Part shown: positions 9,425-18,541 of the stretch, one piece after another
Layout: every line of letters begins with the position of its first letter
Position numbering within the stretch: position 1 is the stretch's first letter
Source: Gordonia sp. PP30
Lineage (GTDB): Bacteria > Actinomycetota > Actinomycetes > Mycobacteriales > Mycobacteriaceae
DNA: 64,000 bases
Reading direction: 5' to 3'
Assembly: GCF_023100845.1 (NCBI RefSeq)
Contig: NZ_CP095864.1
Location: 1,426,001 to 1,490,000, forward strand
Notes under the pieces: model-generated
Told to the model about the DNA's origin: nothing
Databases searched by the model: none
Seen by the model: the letters and a program-made list of their open reading frames with translations, nothing else
Translations under genes and position numbers: made by a program

Positions 9425-9626
9425 TGGCTCTCCTGCCTGGGGCTCACGCGGTGACGCGGGCCGTCGTCGGGGACAACGAATACGGTGCGGGCGCCGCCGC
9501 CACGGTGGGGCCGCGTGACGTCCGGCACGGCGCCGCTGATTCTCGGTGCCGTGCATACACGGGAATCACAGTAACTCACCGAGCACCTGCTAGGTTCCGG
9601 GGCTCGCGCAGCGACGATTCCGGTGC

Positions 9627-11012
9627 TCAGCCGCCCGCGGCGATACTCGCGAGTAGGTGCGCGAACTCGTTGAGGAACGCGGCCAGCCCGGCCTCGCCGG
9701 GGCCGTCGCCGCCGGCCGGGAACCGGCTGTGCAGCCGCAGGCCGCCTGGGGTGCGGTTGAACCAGACGTACACCTCGTCGTCGGCGTAGGTGTGACTGCG
9801 GAGCGCCACCGCGGCCCCGGCGTCGGCCTCGACGGCCCCCGGGACGCCGCGGGTGTCCATGAACGAGACGACGAACTTCGGTTCCGGCGGGATCCCGATC
9901 AGCTCGGCCAGCCGCAGCATCGGCAACGACGCGCCCTCGCGGGCGCGGTCGAGCGACACCATCGTCCGTTCCAGGGCGAGCGCGAAATCGGGGTCGTCGG
10001 ACACGTTGACGCTGATCGGTGCCAGCGCGACGAACCAGCCGAGCGCGCCGTGGAACTCCACGTGGTGGCGGGTGTGCCGGGGCATCAGAGTGGTGAAACG
10101 ACGGCCGCCGTGGCGGTGGTAGACGAGTGCCGCGACGGCCAGCAGTGCGCCGATCAGCGAGCCGCCCAGCGCGGTGGCGCGGTCGGTCAGCGCGCGGGTG
10201 GCGTCGTCGTCGAGAAGCAGTGTGGTGTGCGAGTGCTGCGCGGGCGGCGGCCCGGCGCCGGTGGGCGGCGCGGGCAGGATGCCGAACGGGGGCAGCCGGT
10301 CGGCGCCGCCGAGGAACTCCCGCCAGACGGCCACCGCCGGATGCCGGTCGTCGGCGGCGTCGGCGGCGGTTCGCTCGGAGCTGGAGAAATCGACGTAGCT
10401 GCCCGCCGGCGGCAGCGCCGCGGGGCGGCGCTCGCGCGCGGCCTGGTACAGCTCGCGCAGCTCGTATTGGGCGTTGACCAGCGAATAGCCGTCGACCAGC
10501 GAATGATCGGCGGCGAAGAAGAGCGTGAAACTGCCCGCCCGGGCGACGGTCGCGAAGCGGTACGCCGGCCAGTGCATCGGCGTGGTGGCGCGGTCGAAGG
10601 AGCCGGCGATCTGCTCGATCAGCAACCGGGGGTCGTGATACCAGCCGATCCGGCTCCGCCGCAGCAGTACCGTCCCGGGATCGGTGGTGTACCGGGCGAC
10701 GTCGGGGCCGTCGAGGCGGACGTGCGTGCGGAGCACCTCGTGCCGGTTGATCCAGGCAAGGAGCGCGCCCTGCACCGCCGGGAAGTCGATCTGCTGATCG
10801 AACTCGACGGCCAGGCCCAGCCAGGCTTCGCGGCCGCCCTCACGCCGGGTGGCGCCCCGGTCGTCGTGCGCCGAGCGGAGATGCTGTTCGTGATTGTGGG
10901 ACGTGCCGCGCGGGTCACGATGCCACGCGCCCAGTCCGCCGGGCGCCGCCGGGATCCACTCGATGAGTCCGCCCGGCCGGATGTCCGAGTCCAGGATCTG
11001 CAGAAATTCCAT
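9627..11012 (-). CDS. Condensation-domain acyltransferase (PapA/NRPS C-domain fold)
   Basis: This 461-residue stand-alone condensation-domain protein belongs to the fold that joins acyl or aminoacyl thioesters to alcohols or amines in lipid and peptide synthesis. It shows INRHEVLRTHV near residue 95, a catalytic-site variant AADHSLVDGYS (the usual HHxxxDG with only the second His kept), and a late GWFVALAPISV strand. Loss of the first His is tolerated in this superfamily, so activity is plausible. ATG at 11012 has no good ribosome site. The gene sits between accA3 and sufE, where M. tuberculosis has none as I recall, so it is a lineage insertion. Its products are unknown; mycolate-lineage PapA proteins acylate trehalose or polyketide lipids. 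Confidence 0.75.
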   Translation of the reverse strand: MEFLQILDSDIRPGGLIEWIPAAPGGLGAWHRDPRGTSHNHEQHLRSAHDDRGATRREGGREAWLGLAVEFDQQIDFPAVQGALLAWINRHEVLRTHVRLDGPDVARYTTDPGTVLLRRSRIGWYHDPRLLIEQIAGSFDRATTPMHWPAYRFATVARAGSFTLFFAADHSLVDGYSLVNAQYELRELYQAARERRPAALPPAGSYVDFSSSERTAADAADDRHPAVAVWREFLGGADRLPPFGILPAPPTGAGPPPAQHSHTTLLLDDDATRALTDRATALGGSLIGALLAVAALVYHRHGGRRFTTLMPRHTRHHVEFHGALGWFVALAPISVNVSDDPDFALALERTMVSLDRAREGASLPMLRLAELIGIPPEPKFVVSFMDTRGVPGAVEADAGAAVALRSHTYADDEVYVWFNRTPGGLRLHSRFPAGGDGPGEAGLAAFLNEFAHLLASIAAGG

Positions 11013-11035
11013 GTCGGCGGTGCGACGGGCCCCGG

Positions 11036-11470
11036 CTACGCCCCGCCGGAGCGGGTCTGCTCGGTCACCTGACGCTGAATCCGGGCCAGCATGCCGGTCA
11101 TCCCGCGCAGGCGCAGCGGGGAGATGATGGATGCGAGCTGCAAGCTGTTCACGAAGTCGGCGGGGGTGTCCAGGATCGCCGCGGCCGGGGCACCGTCGAG
11201 CCCGGCGTGCAGGATCGACGCGAAACCGCGGGTCGTGGGCGCCTCCCGCGGCGCGCTGAAATACAAGCGCACCGCGTCGGGGTCGGCGGCGTCGACCGAC
11301 AGGAAGATCGGCGACTGGCACTCCGGGACCGGCTCCATGGCATCGGCGTGCAGGTGCTCGGGAAGTGCGGGGAGGTCGTCGGCGAACTCCAGGAGGAGAG
11401 TGGTGCGGTCGGCGTCGCCGAGCGCGGTGAAATCGTCGACGATCTCCTGCAGGGCTGGTGTCAGGGTCAT
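11036..11470 (-). CDS. SufE-family sulfur acceptor protein
   Basis: This 144-residue protein matches the SufE fold, whose members accept persulfide sulfur from a cysteine desulfurase during iron-sulfur cluster assembly. The conserved cysteine is Cys51 in VPECQSPIF, and the later [21 protein letters not shown] and the C-terminal LRGMTGML helix are typical. It is 10 bases downstream of the rhodanese gene, the same pairing as Rv3283-Rv3284, which suggests a shared sulfur-transfer job. Which desulfurase it serves is not shown here. Confidence 0.85.
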   Translation of the reverse strand: MTLTPALQEIVDDFTALGDADRTTLLLEFADDLPALPEHLHADAMEPVPECQSPIFLSVDAADPDAVRLYFSAPREAPTTRGFASILHAGLDGAPAAAILDTPADFVNSLQLASIISPLRLRGMTGMLARIQRQVTEQTRSGGA

Positions 11471-11480
11471 CGCGGTGAGG

Positions 11481-12371
11481 CTAGCCGTTCAGCGTGCCGG
11501 GCTCGTCGCCCACGGCGATCGGTGCGCGGACCGCATTGCCCCACTCGGTCCACGACCCGTCGTAGTTGCGGACGGCGTCGAAGCCGAGCAGGTACGTGAG
11601 CACGAACCAGGTGTGGCTGGAACGCTCGCCGATGCGGCAGTACGCGATGGTCGGCGTGGCCGGATCGAGGTCGGTGTAGATCTCCTCGAGCTCGGGCCGC
11701 GAGCAGAACCGGGCATCCGGGGCGGCCGCCTTGGCCCACGGGATGGAGACCGCGGTGGGGATGTGGCCGCCGCGGAGGGCGCCCTCCTCCGGGTAGTCGG
11801 GCATGTGGGTGCGGGCGCCGGTGTACTCCTCGGGGGAGCGGACATCGACCAGCGGCTGGGTTCCGATGGCGGCGCGCACCTCGTCGGCGAACGCACGGAT
11901 ACGCGTGTCGTCGCGCTCGATCACCGGGTAGTCGCTGCGCGGGTACTCGGGGACGTCGAACGACGTCTCACGCTGCTCGTCCATCCAGGCGGTGCGGCCG
12001 CCGTCGAGTAGCCGGACGTCTTGGTGGCCGAAGAGGGTGAACACCCAGAGCGCGTACGCGGCCCACCAGTTGTTCTTGTCGCCGTAGATCACGACGGTGT
12101 CGTCGCGCTCGATGCCCTTGCTGCGCATCAGTTCGGCGAAGGCCTCGCCGTCGATGTAATCGCGGGTCACCGGATCGTTCAGGTGCAGGTGCCAGTCGAT
12201 CTTCTGGGCGGTCGGGATGTGCCCGATGTCGTACAGCAGCACGTCCTCGTCGGACTCGACGATCTTCAGGCCCGGCGCGCCGAGATGCGCGGACAGCCAT
12301 TCGGTGCTGACCAGGCGCTCGGGATGTGCGTACGACGCGAACGCCGGGTTCGGATCGAGTTCGACTGTCAC
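11481..12371 (-). CDS. sseA: Thiosulfate sulfurtransferase (tandem rhodanese)
   Basis: This 296-residue two-domain rhodanese moves sulfane sulfur from thiosulfate to an acceptor. The N-terminal domain has GDKNNW where the active loop would be, lacks a cysteine and is structural. The C-terminal domain has the CRIGERS loop with catalytic Cys245. [11 protein letters not shown] marks the start of the second domain. It precedes sufE on the same strand with a 10-base gap, so the two are probably co-transcribed. The name follows conserved order with mycobacterial sseA. ATG at 12371 has GGAG a few bases upstream. Confidence 0.93.
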   Translation of the reverse strand: MTVELDPNPAFASYAHPERLVSTEWLSAHLGAPGLKIVESDEDVLLYDIGHIPTAQKIDWHLHLNDPVTRDYIDGEAFAELMRSKGIERDDTVVIYGDKNNWWAAYALWVFTLFGHQDVRLLDGGRTAWMDEQRETSFDVPEYPRSDYPVIERDDTRIRAFADEVRAAIGTQPLVDVRSPEEYTGARTHMPDYPEEGALRGGHIPTAVSIPWAKAAAPDARFCSRPELEEIYTDLDPATPTIAYCRIGERSSHTWFVLTYLLGFDAVRNYDGSWTEWGNAVRAPIAVGDEPGTLNG

Positions 12372-12509
12372 GGGAGAGCTCCTGATCGCCGGGGACGCCC
12401 CCGGGGCGGGCGCCGATGGCTTTCAGCATACGGCGGGACCCGAGACCCCGCCGGGGCGCAGGGGTGGTTACGTGCGTGCGAGTCGCGCGGGCTTGGTACT
12501 TTTCCGCAC

Positions 12510-13418
12510 ATGCCTTCACCGCAGAACGGGCGCCGTCCCGTCGTCGCACTGGTCGTCCTCATCGTGGCGATCGCCGCCGCCCTGGCGGGATGCTCCCCGG
12601 CGGCCAAGCACCGCGGGGAACCGGAGCCGACGCCGACGGCCCCGCCCAAGCACTGCACCGTCGACGACTGTCCGGCGCTGGCCGACCCGGCGGGACGGAT
12701 CGGGCCGAGCGGGGTGACCGACGAGAACGCCGCGTCGACCGTGCCCAAGTATCTGACGACCGTGCTCGACGACCTCGACACCGTCTGGCCCGCCTGGTTC
12801 ACGCAGCTGAACATCACCCGGGTGACGCCGGGCCGGGTGCTGATCTCCGGCAGCGACACGTTCACCAGTGAGTGCACCGACGAGGACGGGAAGACCGTCG
12901 CGGTCGACAGCGACTTCCCGAATGCCTTCTTCTGCCCGAAGGACACGCAGAAGGACGGCGCCGGGCATCCGCGCACCGGATCGGTGATCCTGCCGGTGCA
13001 GACCTTCGCCGACATCTGGGACGGCAAGCTGATGGGCCAGCGCGGCTTCCTGCTCGGCGATTTCAGCGCGTCGACCATCGTCGCGCACGAATACGGGCAC
13101 AACGTGATGTACCGGATGGCCGACGCCTACGGCATGACCTCCGAGCAGTATCCGACCGGGGACGACACGGAGTTGCTGGCCGACTGCTTCGCCGGGAACT
13201 GGCTGGCGACGGTGTATCGCCGAGACGAGCTGTCGGTGAAGGAGATCGGCCAGGCGGTGGTGCTGATGGCGAGCGTCGCGGACCCGGTGAACGGAATGGG
13301 GCACGGTTCCATCCCGGCGCGGGTCTCGGCGATCAGCCGCGGCTTCGGCGTGACCGGCGACTCCGCCCCGGTGACGTGCTTGAAGAAGTACTGGCCGCAG
13401 GCGCTGGGCTCGGCGTAG
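12510..13418 (+). CDS. Lipoprotein zinc metallopeptidase (YpfJ-like)
   Basis: This 302-residue exported lipoprotein has a signal peptide (residues 9-27) with lipobox LAGC and lipidated Cys28. The mature part holds a zinc-protease signature, HEYGHN, with ligands His193 and His197 and catalytic Glu194. A downstream ELLADCFAGNW probably supplies the third ligand. This matches the neutral zinc metallopeptidase family whose type member is YpfJ. It would sit on the outer face of the membrane; the substrate is unknown. Four or more cysteines suggest disulfides. ATG at 12510 is the only start that gives a sensible signal peptide. It converges on the interrupted thioesterase gene with a 7-base gap. 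Confidence 0.85.
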   Translation: MPSPQNGRRPVVALVVLIVAIAAALAGCSPAAKHRGEPEPTPTAPPKHCTVDDCPALADPAGRIGPSGVTDENAASTVPKYLTTVLDDLDTVWPAWFTQLNITRVTPGRVLISGSDTFTSECTDEDGKTVAVDSDFPNAFFCPKDTQKDGAGHPRTGSVILPVQTFADIWDGKLMGQRGFLLGDFSASTIVAHEYGHNVMYRMADAYGMTSEQYPTGDDTELLADCFAGNWLATVYRRDELSVKEIGQAVVLMASVADPVNGMGHGSIPARVSAISRGFGVTGDSAPVTCLKKYWPQALGSA

Positions 13419-13827
13419 GCAGACCTTATGGCGACACGGGCAGCGCCTCGACGGACATTGTGGCCGCGGTGCGCTCACCGGCCATCAGCCAGACCGAAAG
13501 CACATCGCCGTCGCGGTGCGCCAGCAGCCGCGGTGCATCCGCCAGCTGCAGGGGCGAGTCGTGTTCGACCACGGCCCGCAGCGGCAACCGCTCGCGCAGG
13601 TCGCCCTGAGTGGCGAGGGCCTCCTCCAGCGCCGTCCAGTACACGGCGTTGTTGACGTGCTCGATGAGGTCCAGATCGCAGACGCGCAGCAGGAACGGCA
13701 CCGGCACGGCATCGGGGTGCGGCACTGGATCGAGCCATTTCTTCCGGCGCAGCCGCCCGGGCACCGCGTCGCCGCCGATCCGGCGCCGGAAGGTGTCGCT
13801 CAGCGCGGACGGGGTGAGCGTGTCGAC

Positions 13828-13835
13828 GTTGAAGT
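13828..13835. repeat. Left copy of 8-bp target site duplication
   Basis: GTTGAAGT lies immediately outside the left inverted repeat and is identical to 15287-15294. Confidence 0.95.
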
Positions 13836-13859
13836 GGCTCTTCAACTCTGAGAGTGCGT
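13836..13859. repeat. Left terminal inverted repeat of the ISL3 element
   Basis: It starts GGCTCTTC and ends GAGTGCGT. It pairs with 15263-15286 at 20 of 24 positions, with the four mismatches in the middle. Confidence 0.93.
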
Positions 13860-13902
13860 AGGTGGGATCTGGGCTGACCGGGCGTGGGCACAAGATGTAG
13901 GC

Positions 13903-13959
13903 GGGTCCTGGGTGTGAAGATGGAAGTTCCTACACACCCATTTTCACGCCACAGGACCC
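13903..13959 (+). promoter_or_regulatory. Hairpin overlapping the transposase ribosome site
   Basis: GGGTCCTG (13903-13910) pairs perfectly with CAGGACCC (13952-13959), extended by GTGTGAA against TTCACGC with mismatches. The transposase ATG follows directly at 13960, and its only Shine-Dalgarno-like run (AGGA, 13953-13956) lies in the right arm. A transcript entering from outside would fold and hide the start, a known way for insertion sequences to limit transposase from read-through. Confidence 0.6.
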
Positions 13960-15273
13960 ATGAGCGAGCTTACTGCCGATGTTGCTGACACGATCTGCCG
14001 AACCGTCGAGCTGGGGGTGACGATCACCGGCGCCGCTGTCGATGCCCGCGGCCGCACGCACTTGTGGTGCCGGGTGCTGCAGGCCGATCGGCATTGTCCG
14101 GGCTGTCAGATCGCCGGCGACCTGCGTGATCACGCCGACCGCGTGCTCACTGATGTGCCGATCAGCGGCCATCCTGTTGTTCTGCATGTCGCGGTGCCCC
14201 GGTTCGTGTGCCGTACCAGCGACTGCCCACGAACGATCTTCCGCGGCGGGATCGATCATGTCGCCGCGCCCCGGGCCGTGGTCACCGCCCGGACCACACG
14301 CTGGATCCTGCAACGCATCGCGATCGACAAGATGAGCGTGAAAGCGGTGGCCACAGCGCTGGGCCTGGCGTGGAAGACAGTCAACGCGATCGCCGTGAGT
14401 GCGGCCCGGGCCCTGGTCTACGACGGCGGCCACCTCGACGGTGTACGGCACCTGGGCGTCGATGAGCACAAGTGGAAACACGTTCGCGGACAAGGAGACC
14501 CGAGCTTCGTGACCGTTCTGATCGACTTGACGCCCGTGGTCGAGGGCACCGGCCCGGCTCGGCTGCTGGACATGATCGGCGGCCGGTCAGCGCAGGTCCT
14601 CAAAGACTGGATGAACACTCGTGACCAGCGATTCCGCGACCGGATCACAGTCGTGGCCATGGACGGATTCACCGGCTACAAGACCGCCACCAGCCAGGAA
14701 CTCCCCGCCGCCCGGGTCGTGATGGACCCGTTCCACGTCGTCGCGCTGGCCGGAAACAAGCTCGATCTGTGCCGCCAACGCGTTCAGCAGCAGACATGCG
14801 GGCACCGCGGACGCGCCGGTGACCCGTTGTACACGATCCGCCGGATCCTGCACACCCGTACCGGGTTGCTCACCGCCAAGCAGAAGATCCGGTTGTACGA
14901 GTCGCTGACCAGCCATGACGCGCACGTCGCGGTCGAGATCACCTACCAGGTGTATCAGCAGCTGATCGCCGCCTACCAGCACCCGCAGCGCCGCGAGGGC
15001 AAGAAACTGATGTGGAAGGTCCTCAAACGCATCCAGACCGGACTCCCCGCCGGGCTAGCCGAACTCGCCCAACTCGGGCGAAGTCTCTGGAAACGCCGCG
15101 CCGACATCCTGGCCTACTTCGATACCGGAGTCTCCAACGGACCCGTCGAAGCCATCAACGGCCGCCTCGAACACCTCCGCGGAATCGCCCAGGGCTTCCG
15201 CAACCTCGACCACTACATCTTGCGATCCCTCCTGCACTCCGGTCAGCTCGCCGAACACATCAACGCACTCTGA
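13960..15273 (+). CDS. ISL3-family DDE transposase
   Basis: This 437-residue transposase moves the surrounding element. The N-terminal zinc-ribbon-like part has CPGCQ (about residue 46) and CRTSDCP (about 87). A helix-turn-helix (KAVATALGLAWKTVNAI) follows. The catalytic triad is Asp235 (MDGFTGYK), Asp256 (MDPFHVV) and Glu397 (NGPVEAINGR), with GIAQGFRN.DHYILR at the end as usual for the IS204/IS1001/IS1096/IS1165 transposase group. The frame is intact, and the stop lies inside the right inverted repeat. It is antisense to the gene it interrupts. Confidence 0.97.
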   Translation: MSELTADVADTICRTVELGVTITGAAVDARGRTHLWCRVLQADRHCPGCQIAGDLRDHADRVLTDVPISGHPVVLHVAVPRFVCRTSDCPRTIFRGGIDHVAAPRAVVTARTTRWILQRIAIDKMSVKAVATALGLAWKTVNAIAVSAARALVYDGGHLDGVRHLGVDEHKWKHVRGQGDPSFVTVLIDLTPVVEGTGPARLLDMIGGRSAQVLKDWMNTRDQRFRDRITVVAMDGFTGYKTATSQELPAARVVMDPFHVVALAGNKLDLCRQRVQQQTCGHRGRAGDPLYTIRRILHTRTGLLTAKQKIRLYESLTSHDAHVAVEITYQVYQQLIAAYQHPQRREGKKLMWKVLKRIQTGLPAGLAELAQLGRSLWKRRADILAYFDTGVSNGPVEAINGRLEHLRGIAQGFRNLDHYILRSLLHSGQLAEHINAL

Positions 15274-15286
15274 AAGGCGAAGAGCC
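15263..15286. repeat. Right terminal inverted repeat of the ISL3 element
   Basis: The complement starts GGCTCTTC and ends GAGTGCGT, matching the left end at 20 of 24 positions. It contains the transposase stop codon. Confidence 0.93.
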
Positions 15287-15294
15287 GTTGAAGT
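15287..15294. repeat. Right copy of 8-bp target site duplication
   Basis: GTTGAAGT lies immediately outside the right inverted repeat and is identical to 13828-13835. Confidence 0.95.
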
Positions 15295-15666
15295 TGATCC
15301 AGAAGCCCTCGGTGGCGATCCGTGTGCCGCGTTCGCCGTCGATGTTGATCCGTGCGGTGAACCAGCGGGAGCCGGCCTGCGCGGCCCAGCGCTCGGCGGT
15401 CAGCTGATCCGGCTGCCCACCGAGTGCGTGCATCTCGATCACGGTGCGGCGTAACACCCAGTGCGGATGGATCTCCAGGTGACCGATGTGCGCCAGGTGA
15501 TCCTGGCCGACGTCCTGCAGGCACCGGGCCACGCCGTCGAACTTGAGCCGGCGGTCGTGACTGATGTCGTCGCCGCGGACCGGCCACGTGCTGGTGAAGA
15601 CCGCGCCCTCGGAAAGCAACTCGCGGCGCAGTTCGGGGTCCAGGCGCGGGGAAAGGGGTTCTCCGA

Positions 15667-16338
15667 TCATGACCGGGGTGTCTCACTCGCCTCCGGCTGC
15701 CACAGGCTCGTGACGTCGACGCCGACGTCGGCCAGCAGATCGCGGGTCAGCGGGAGGCTGATGCCGATGACGCTCGACGGGTCGCCGTCGATGCCGTCGA
15801 GCAGCCAGCCGCCGAGGCCGTCGAGGGTGAAGGCGCCCGCGACCTGGAGCGGTTCGCCGGTGGCGACATAGGCGTCGATGGTCTGGTCGGAGACGTCGGA
15901 GAAGTGCACCCGCGTGGATCTGGTGCCGGATGCCGCGCGCGCGACGGTGCCGCCGGTCATCCGGGTGACGCAATGGCCGGTCAGCAGCCGGCCGGTGGTG
16001 CCGCGCATGCGCCTCCAGCGTTCGCGGGCGATCTCGGGGGTCTTCGGTTTGCCGGTCAGTTCGCCGTCGATCAGCAGCATCGAGTCGCAGGTGAGGATCA
16101 CGCCGTCGTCGGCGACGGCGGCGATGTCCGGATCCGCCGAGGCCAGTACCTGCGCGACGATCGCGACACCCTTGGCCTTCGCCAGCTCGGTCACGACCGC
16201 CTCGGGAGCGTGACCGGCCAGTCCGGCGATCAGGGCGTCCTCGTCGAGATCGGACACCAGCACCAGCGGATCGATCCCGGCGGCCCGCAGCACGCCACGG
16301 CGGGCCGGGGACGCCGACCCGAGCAGAACCCGGGTCAC
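15667..16338 (-). CDS. maf: Maf-family nucleoside triphosphate pyrophosphatase
   Basis: This 223-residue protein belongs to the Maf/Ham1-fold pyrophosphatases, which hydrolyse dTTP/UTP or modified nucleotides to monophosphates. The N-terminal signature is LLGSASPARRGVLRAAG. The middle shows LTCDSMLLIDGELTGKPKTPEIARE, the substrate loop, and later GGWLLDGIDGDPSSVIGISLPL. It follows accE5 with 1 base between them and overlaps the thioesterase start, so it is within the accD5 transcript, the same order as Rv3280-Rv3282. Confidence 0.92.
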   Translation of the reverse strand: MTRVLLGSASPARRGVLRAAGIDPLVLVSDLDEDALIAGLAGHAPEAVVTELAKAKGVAIVAQVLASADPDIAAVADDGVILTCDSMLLIDGELTGKPKTPEIARERWRRMRGTTGRLLTGHCVTRMTGGTVARAASGTRSTRVHFSDVSDQTIDAYVATGEPLQVAGAFTLDGLGGWLLDGIDGDPSSVIGISLPLTRDLLADVGVDVTSLWQPEASETPRS

Positions 16339-16339
16339 C

Positions 16340-16576
16340 TCAGCCGTGGATGTAGCTGGTCGGCATACCCCACGCCTGGCGGTGCAGATCCGTCGGCCGT
16401 CCCCAGCGATTGAGCGGGCCGGCCGACGCCGGGCCTGTCTGCTGCGATGCCGCGGCAGACAGGACGGTCACCAGCGCGGCCAGTTCCTCATCGGTCGGGG
16501 CACCCTTGACGACGGTCAGGAAGGGCTGCCTTTGGTCGGCGTTCACAGCGCCATCCTCATCGTTCGCTGCGCTCAC
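16340..16576 (-). CDS. accE5: Acyl-CoA carboxylase epsilon subunit
   Basis: This 78-residue protein is the small epsilon subunit that bridges AccA3 and AccD5 in actinobacterial acyl-CoA carboxylase. It has the typical [21 protein letters not shown] core followed by a proline/glycine linker and the ending W...PTSYIHG. Its start overlaps the accD5 stop by 4 bases (ATGA), which indicates translational coupling. A shorter start at an internal GTG is possible, but the coupling favours 16576. Confidence 0.9.
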   Translation of the reverse strand: MSAANDEDGAVNADQRQPFLTVVKGAPTDEELAALVTVLSAAASQQTGPASAGPLNRWGRPTDLHRQAWGMPTSYIHG

Positions 16577-18198
16577 AGCGGGATGTTCCCGTGCTTCTTG
16601 GGCGGCAGCTGCACGAATTTACGTTCGAGCAGGCGCAGCGCTGTGGCGATCTGGCCGCGGGTATGGCTCGGCGGAATCACCGCGTCGACGTAGCCGCGCT
16701 CGGCGGCGACGTACGGGTTGACCAGGGTGTCCTCGTACTCCTGCTGGAGTTCCAGGCGCAGCGCGTCGACGTCCTCGCCGTTCGCCTCCGCCTCCTTGAG
16801 GCGGCCGCGGTAGACGAAGCCCACCGCGCCGGAGGCGCCCATCACGGCGATCTGCGCGGTCGGCCAGGCCAGATTCACGTCGGCACCCATGTGCTTGGAG
16901 CCCATCACGTCGTAGGCGCCGCCGTAGGCCTTGCGGGTGATGACGGTGATCTTGCCGACGGTGGCCTCGCCGTAGGCGTACAGCAGCTTGGCGCCGCGGC
17001 GGATGATGCCGTTGTACTCCTGGTCGGTGCCGGGCAGGAAGCCGGGGACGTCGACCAGCGTGATGATCGGGATGTTGAAGGCGTCGCAGGTGCGGACGAA
17101 GCGGGCGGCCTTCTCGGAGGCGTCGATGTCCAGGCAGCCGGCGAACTGGGTGGGCTGGTTGGCGACGATACCGACGCTGCGGCCGTCGACCCGGCCGAAG
17201 CCGACGATGATGTTCATCGCGCGCTCGGCCTGGACCTCGCAGAACTCGTCGTCGTCCAGGAGACGGCGGATCACCTCGTGCATGTCGTACGGCTGATTCG
17301 GCGAATCCGGGATCAGCGTGTCGAGCTCGAGGTCCTCCTCGGTGACGTTGTCCTCGATGGAGCCGTACTGGGCCGGGGCGGGCAGGCGCGGCGCCTCGGC
17401 GCGGTTGTTGCTCGGCAGGTAGCTGAGCAGTTCCTTGACGTACTCGAGGGCGTCTTCCTCATCGGTGGCGACATAGTGCGCGACACCCGACTTGGTCATG
17501 TGGGTGTGGGCGCCACCCAGATCCTCCATCGTCACGTCCTCGCCGGTGACCGTCTTGATCACGTCGGGCCCGGTGACGAACATCTGGCTGGTCTTGTCGA
17601 CCATCACGGTGAAGTCGGTGAGCGCGGGGGAGTAGACGTGGCCGCCGGCCGCGGCACCCATGATCAGCGAGATCTGCGGGATCACGCCGGATGCCTTGAC
17701 GTTGCGGTGGAAGATCTCGGCGTACAGGCCGAGGGAGACCACGCCTTCCTGGATGCGGGCGCCGGCGCCCTCGTTGATGCCGACCAGCGGGCGGCCGGTC
17801 TTGATGGCCAGATCCATCACCTTGCAGATCTTCTCGCCGTAGACCTCACCGAGGCTGCCGCCGAACACGGTCGCGTCCTGGCTGAACACGCAGACCTCGC
17901 GGCCGTCGACCGTGCCGTAGCCGACCACCACACCGTCGCCGAGCGGGCGCTTCTCGGCGAGGCCGAAGTTGGTGCTGCGGTGCCGCGCGAGGGCGTCGAG
18001 TTCGACGAACGAGCCCTCGTCGAGCAGGTGGGTGATGCGCTCGCGCGCGGTCAGCTTGCCCTTGGCGTGGACCCGCTCGACGGCGGTCTCACCCACCGGA
18101 TGCTCGGCATCGGCGAGTCGGTTGCGCAGATCGGCCAGTTTGCCGGCCGTCGTGTGGATGTCGGGGGCGGCGTCATCGTCGCGGCGAGCAGTCGTCAT
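16573..18198 (-). CDS. accD5: Acyl-CoA carboxylase beta subunit (carboxyltransferase)
   Basis: This 541-residue carboxyltransferase moves the carboxyl group from biotin on AccA3 to propionyl- or acetyl-CoA. The N-terminal half binds acyl-CoA ([34 protein letters not shown]); the C-terminal half binds biotin ([46 protein letters not shown]). These glycine-rich pairs form the two oxyanion holes. Length and order match AccD5 of mycobacteria (548). ATG at 18198 was chosen because the family begins near TTAGKLADL and the 25 codons before it have no similarity. It heads the transcript accD5-accE5-maf-(thioesterase). Confidence 0.94.
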   Translation of the reverse strand: MTTARRDDDAAPDIHTTAGKLADLRNRLADAEHPVGETAVERVHAKGKLTARERITHLLDEGSFVELDALARHRSTNFGLAEKRPLGDGVVVGYGTVDGREVCVFSQDATVFGGSLGEVYGEKICKVMDLAIKTGRPLVGINEGAGARIQEGVVSLGLYAEIFHRNVKASGVIPQISLIMGAAAGGHVYSPALTDFTVMVDKTSQMFVTGPDVIKTVTGEDVTMEDLGGAHTHMTKSGVAHYVATDEEDALEYVKELLSYLPSNNRAEAPRLPAPAQYGSIEDNVTEEDLELDTLIPDSPNQPYDMHEVIRRLLDDDEFCEVQAERAMNIIVGFGRVDGRSVGIVANQPTQFAGCLDIDASEKAARFVRTCDAFNIPIITLVDVPGFLPGTDQEYNGIIRRGAKLLYAYGEATVGKITVITRKAYGGAYDVMGSKHMGADVNLAWPTAQIAVMGASGAVGFVYRGRLKEAEANGEDVDALRLELQQEYEDTLVNPYVAAERGYVDAVIPPSHTRGQIATALRLLERKFVQLPPKKHGNIPL

Positions 18199-18541
18199 GG
18201 ACACCCATGCTAACGACGTCGCCGTGGCCACCGGCAACCGACACGGGTACCGGCGGGTAGCCGGTGACGACACTTGCTGAATGATCCCTGGTGCCGGGTG
18301 GTCGTCGGCCGGGCACGCCCTGCCGTCCCGGCCACCAGTGGTGGTCAGGCAGCGAGGTGCTGTTCGAGGAGGGTTTCGGCACCGGAGGTCGTGTCGTCCG
18401 TCGGCTGAGGTGTGACGAGCCGGCGAGGGCGCCCTTCGACGCTGGAAGTCGTGCCGCCGGTTCCAGCCCGCCGGTTGAGCCCCGCCGAGCCCCCTGGGGC
18501 GCCACGCCGCGCAGCCCTGACGGCCCGGCTGCGCACGACGG
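18199..18541. other. Gene-free region: accD5 leader and decayed DUF222 tail
   Basis: The first 80 bases are the accD5 leader; no clear promoter hexamers were seen. The rest carries the duplicated DUF222 3' end (18345-18443) and repeat words such as CCCGCCGGTTGAGCC. A CCACCACTGGTGG palindrome at about 18332-18345 abuts the copied stop codon. No gene is supported. Confidence 0.6.
18345..18443 (-). repeat. Decayed second copy of the DUF222 gene 3' end
   Basis: About 99 bases match the true gene end at 18542-18640 at roughly 87% identity. On the minus strand it still reads [24 protein letters not shown], then a stop. It lies 197 bases downstream of the real end. It is followed by a CACCAC/GTGGTG palindrome like the one at the end of the paralogue at 30.37 kb, so it may be the older terminus. 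Confidence 0.75.

Larger units (their letters stand above)
13836..15286. mobile_element. ISL3-family insertion sequence, complete
   Basis: The element is 1451 bp. Its ends are imperfect 24-bp inverted repeats (13836-13859 and 15263-15286), 20 of 24 matching, both beginning GGCTCTTC as in ISL3-family elements. It is bordered by the 8-bp direct repeat GTTGAAGT at 13828-13835 and 15287-15294, the duplication length usual for this family. It holds one intact transposase. Both ends and the target repeat are undamaged, which implies a recent insertion. Confidence 0.97.
13426..15670 (-). pseudogene. Acyl-ACP thioesterase-like gene split by an ISL3 insertion
   Basis: The N-terminal part (15670 down to 15287) and the C-terminal part (13835 down to 13426) flank the insertion sequence. 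Deleting the element plus one 8-bp target copy gives a continuous frame of 261 residues; the join reads GFWINFN-VDTLTPSALSDTF. The restored protein looks like a double hot-dog acyl-ACP thioesterase (DLDLIEHVNNAVYW in the second half; FTSTWPVRGDDI and WFTARINID in the first). Such enzymes release fatty acids from acyl carrier protein. The ATG overlaps the maf stop by 4 bases, so the gene is the tail of an accD5-accE5-maf transcript. As it stands it should be inactive. Confidence 0.88.
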
